Part shown: positions 6,641 through 12,086 of the stretch, piece after piece | How the letters are laid out: each line of letters opens with the position of its first letter | How positions within the stretch are numbered: position 1 is the first letter of the stretch | From: Citricoccus sp. WCRC_4 | Lineage (GTDB): Bacteria > Actinomycetota > Actinomycetes > Actinomycetales > Micrococcaceae | Direction of reading: 5' to 3' | DNA length: 12,086 bases | Assembly: GCA_026645375.1 (NCBI GenBank) | Contig: JAPFFX010000081.1 | Location: 1 to 12,086 of the forward strand | Notes under the pieces: generated by a model | The model's input: the letters and a program-made list of their open reading frames with translations, nothing else | Database searches by the model: none | Told to the model about the DNA's origin: nothing | Position numbers and translations under genes: made by a program

Positions 6641-7849
6641 GTGCCAGAGACCGATCCCCAGCCCCGAGCCCTGACCGTCCGCCGCATCACCACCCAGGAG
6701 CATGGGCGATTCCTGGCGGAGCACCCGGAGTCCTCCTTCCTGCAGAACCCCCACTGGCCGGACGTCAAGGTGGACTGGCGCGGCGAGTCCGTGGGCCTGT
6801 TCGACGGTGACATGCTGCGCGCGGCCGCCCTCGTGCTGTTCCGCCGGCTGCCCGTGCCCCTGCCGGTGCTGCGCAACCGCAGCCTGGCGTACATCGCCGA
6901 GGGCCCGGTGTTCGACCGGACGCAGGTGCACCTGGAGTCGGTGCTGACCCCGCTCGTGCAGTACCTGAGGTCCCGCGGGGCGTTCCTGGTCCGCGTCGGG
7001 CTGCCCGGCGTGGTGCGCCGGTGGGACGGCTCCGAGGTGCGCAAGGCCCTGGCGGCCGGGCAGACGGCGTCCGTCACCGACCTGGACCCGCTGCACACCG
7101 CCCCCGAGGTCGACGACGTCCGGGCCCGCCTGCAGGGGCTGGGCTGGCAGGCCCCGAGCGAGAGCGAGTCCTTCGAGGCCGGGCAGCCGCAGTTCCAGGC
7201 GCGCATCCCGCTGCAGCCGGAGCTGTACGGCAACGAGCCCGTCAGCCCGGCCAAGGGCCAGGAGCCCGAGGACCCCGCCGTGACCGCCGCCCTGAACCGG
7301 ATGGACTCCACCTCCCGGCGGCAGACGCGCAAGTCCACCCGCTCCGAGCTCACCGTCACCGTGGGCACCGAGGCCGACCTGCCGGCCTGGCAGGCGCTCT
7401 ACGAGGAGACCGCGCGGCGCGACGGGTTCACCGGCCGGCCGCTGGCCTACTTCCAGCGCATGTTCACCGCCCTGAACTCCTCCCCGGGCAGCGCCTGCAC
7501 CCTCTACCTGGCCCACCACGGCGAGCAGCTGCTGGCCGCGGCCATCTACGTGCGGCAGGGCACCTTCGGCTGGTACGTCTACGGCGCCTCGTCCTCCGAG
7601 GAGCGCAAGCGCTACGCCCCGCGGGCGCTGCAGCTGCGCCAGATCGAGGACTCCCTGGCCGCCGGGTGCACCTGGTACGACCTCGGCGGGATGAGCCCGT
7701 CGCTGGACCCCGAGTACGAACTGGCCGGGCTGACCCGGTTCAAGACCACCATGGGGGCCGACGTCGTGCAGACCTACGGCGAGTGGGACTACCCCGTCAA
7801 CCGGCTGCTGGCCAAGGGATTCAGCCTCTACATGGCCCGCCGGGGCTAG
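6641..7849 (+). CDS. FemABX-type aminoacyl/peptidyl transferase (peptidoglycan cross-bridge)
   Basis: The preferred product is 402 residues from GTG at 6641; ATGs at 6629 and 6635 would add four or two residues. FemABX enzymes transfer amino acids from aminoacyl-tRNA to the lysine side chain of the peptidoglycan precursor at the inner face of the membrane. Family features in order are SFLQNPHW (32-39), SLAYIAEGPVF, a basic STSRRQTRKSTR segment, a second GNAT-like half, and the C-terminal block DLGGMSP ... RFKTTMGADVVQTYGEWDYPVN (about 347-387). No long coiled-coil arm of the staphylococcal FemA type is apparent, so it is closer to FemX in plan. It has no signal peptide. It is divergent from the ATP-grasp ligase, and its 3' end is 9 bp from the convergent reductase. 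Which amino acid it adds cannot be read from sequence. Confidence 0.85.
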   Translation: MPETDPQPRALTVRRITTQEHGRFLAEHPESSFLQNPHWPDVKVDWRGESVGLFDGDMLRAAALVLFRRLPVPLPVLRNRSLAYIAEGPVFDRTQVHLESVLTPLVQYLRSRGAFLVRVGLPGVVRRWDGSEVRKALAAGQTASVTDLDPLHTAPEVDDVRARLQGLGWQAPSESESFEAGQPQFQARIPLQPELYGNEPVSPAKGQEPEDPAVTAALNRMDSTSRRQTRKSTRSELTVTVGTEADLPAWQALYEETARRDGFTGRPLAYFQRMFTALNSSPGSACTLYLAHHGEQLLAAAIYVRQGTFGWYVYGASSSEERKRYAPRALQLRQIEDSLAAGCTWYDLGGMSPSLDPEYELAGLTRFKTTMGADVVQTYGEWDYPVNRLLAKGFSLYMARRG

Positions 7850-7858
7850 GACGGCGGG

Positions 7859-8716
7859 CTAGTGCCCGAACTCCTCCGGGTCCGCGCGGTTCGCTGACCT
7901 CCCGCCGGACTCGCTGACGTCCAGGGCGTCGATGGCCGCCTGGTCCGCCGCGCTCAGCCCGAAGGAGAACACGTCCAGGTTCTCCCGCTGTCGCTGCGGG
8001 TCCGCGGACTTGGGGATCGCGATCCGGCCCTGCTGCACGTGCCAGCGCAGCACCACCTGCGCCGGGGTGCGGTCCAGGCGGGCGGCGACCTCGGTGATCA
8101 CCGGATTCTGCAGCAGCCCGCTCCCCCGCCCGATCGGCGTGTAGGCCGCCGTCAGCACGCCCGCGGCCGTGTTGGCCTCCTGGACCGGGCGCTGGGCGTC
8201 CTCCGGCTCGCAGTAGACCTGGTTGAGCGCCGGGACCAGTCCGGCGTCGAGGACGGCCTGCAGATGGGCCGGGGCGAAGTTGGACACGCCCCAGGACCGG
8301 ATCAGCCCGGTCTCCACGAGCGAGGCCAGCGACTCGCACGCCTGCACGTACCGGCCCTGGTCCGGGTTCGGCCAGTGCACCAGGAACAGGTCGAAGTACT
8401 CCAGGCCCGCGCGCTCCAGCCCGGCCTCCAGCGCGCTCCGCACCGTGTCCGGGCCGCCGTGCCACCGACGGTTGAACTTGGAGGTCACGAACACCTCCCG
8501 GCGCGGGATCCCGGAGCCGACGACGGCGCGGCCCACCGCGTCCTCGTTGGCGTAGTTCTCCGCCGTGTCCACGTGCCGGTAGCCGGCCTCCAGTGCCGTG
8601 GCCACGGCGCGCTCGCACTCGGCGCCGGTCATCGGCCAGGTGCCCAGGCCGATCATCGGGATCGGCACGTCGTCCACGTTGGTGCCCTCGAGCAGGGCGT
8701 AGCGCTGGCTGGTCAT
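7859..8716 (-). CDS. Aldo/keto reductase (2,5-diketo-D-gluconate reductase-like)
   Basis: This 285-residue NADPH-dependent aldo/keto reductase is a soluble TIM-barrel enzyme that reduces carbonyls. The catalytic tetrad is complete: Asp50 and Tyr55 (HVDTAENY), Lys80 (VTSK) and His114 (LVHWP). GVSNF, and the cofactor loop IPKSADPQRQRENLDVF, are present, and GLGTWPM opens the barrel. The usual NQVExHP strand reads NQVYCEP, so a common His is Cys. The substrate is unknown. ATG at 8716 is chosen because MTSQRYALLEGTNVDDVPIPMIGLGTW is a standard N-terminus. Upstream TTAAGGTGG can be read as a Shine-Dalgarno (AAGG) or as a -10 (TAAGGT) six bases before the ATG. It starts only 17 bp after the rpoC terminator and is convergent with the FemABX gene. 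Confidence 0.92.
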   Translation of the reverse strand: MTSQRYALLEGTNVDDVPIPMIGLGTWPMTGAECERAVATALEAGYRHVDTAENYANEDAVGRAVVGSGIPRREVFVTSKFNRRWHGGPDTVRSALEAGLERAGLEYFDLFLVHWPNPDQGRYVQACESLASLVETGLIRSWGVSNFAPAHLQAVLDAGLVPALNQVYCEPEDAQRPVQEANTAAGVLTAAYTPIGRGSGLLQNPVITEVAARLDRTPAQVVLRWHVQQGRIAIPKSADPQRQRENLDVFSFGLSAADQAAIDALDVSESGGRSANRADPEEFGH

Positions 8717-8733
8717 GGGGCCACCTTAACGCA

Positions 8734-8769
8734 CGAGCGGCACCTCCCCGCGAGGGAAGGTGCCGCTCG
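8734..8769 (-). terminator. Intrinsic terminator after rpoC
   Basis: A perfect 12-bp stem pairs 8734-8745 (CGAGCGGCACCT) with 8758-8769. Three more C-G pairs across one bulged base continue it to a five-base loop. It starts 23 bp past the rpoC stop. Only a weak TGCGTT follows on the minus strand. The size, position and stability make it the likely end of the rpoBC transcript. Confidence 0.85.
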
Positions 8770-8792
8770 AGCGTCACTACTGGATCAGCGGA

Positions 8793-12086
<3,294 letters not shown>

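Noticed and set aside
5182..6810. A 542-codon plus-strand frame opposite the ATP-grasp gene, and similar long shadows opposite tuf, FemABX and the reductase
   Set aside because: Composition is Arg/Gly/Pro/Ala/His-biased with no motifs, and the opposite strand holds clear enzyme motifs with catalytic residues.

Overview
The window is high-GC actinobacterial chromosome, most likely from the Micrococcaceae (Micrococcus, Kocuria, Citricoccus or a relative). The grounds are the GC-rich third codon positions, the actinobacterial style of RpoC, EF-G, EF-Tu, S7 and S12, the frequent GTG starts, and the layout rpoC ... rpsL-rpsG-fusA-tuf. The genus is an inference from general familiarity, not from a search.

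Layout from right to left, which is the direction of transcription for most genes (minus strand). The 3' part of rpoC fills 8793-12086 and runs off the right edge. A strong hairpin terminator (8734-8769) follows it, then an aldo/keto reductase (7859-8716). Next comes a divergent pair: a FemABX-type peptidyltransferase on the plus strand (6641-7849) and a D-aspartate-ligase-like ATP-grasp enzyme on the minus strand (5293-6582). Their start codons are only 58 bp apart. Then comes the str operon: rpsL (4682-5056), rpsG (4212-4682), fusA (2004-4118) and tuf (525-1715). The rpsL leader, the rpsG-fusA gap and the fusA-tuf gap all contain inverted repeats, and tuf has its own likely promoter. A bidirectional hairpin (462-506) separates tuf from a convergent VOC/glyoxalase-fold gene (66-437).

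Functionally this is a housekeeping transcription and translation block (RNA polymerase beta', ribosomal proteins S12 and S7, EF-G, EF-Tu) with a small cell-wall module set inside it. The FemABX and ATP-grasp pair is the most interesting content. Both families add amino acids to the side chain of peptidoglycan precursors, one from aminoacyl-tRNA and the other from free D-amino acid with ATP. Both genes also appear to be read as leaderless messages from back-to-back promoters.

The left edge (1 to about 90) is anomalous. The minus strand encodes a 29-residue piece of a vSGLT-family sodium/solute symporter. That similarity stops exactly where a VOC gene lacking its normal 5' end begins on the plus strand. 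This is a rearrangement junction or an assembly misjoin. I see no tRNA, rRNA, CRISPR array, insertion sequence or prophage gene. The largest gene-free stretches (1716-2003 and 5057-5292) are both under 300 bp and are described as features.
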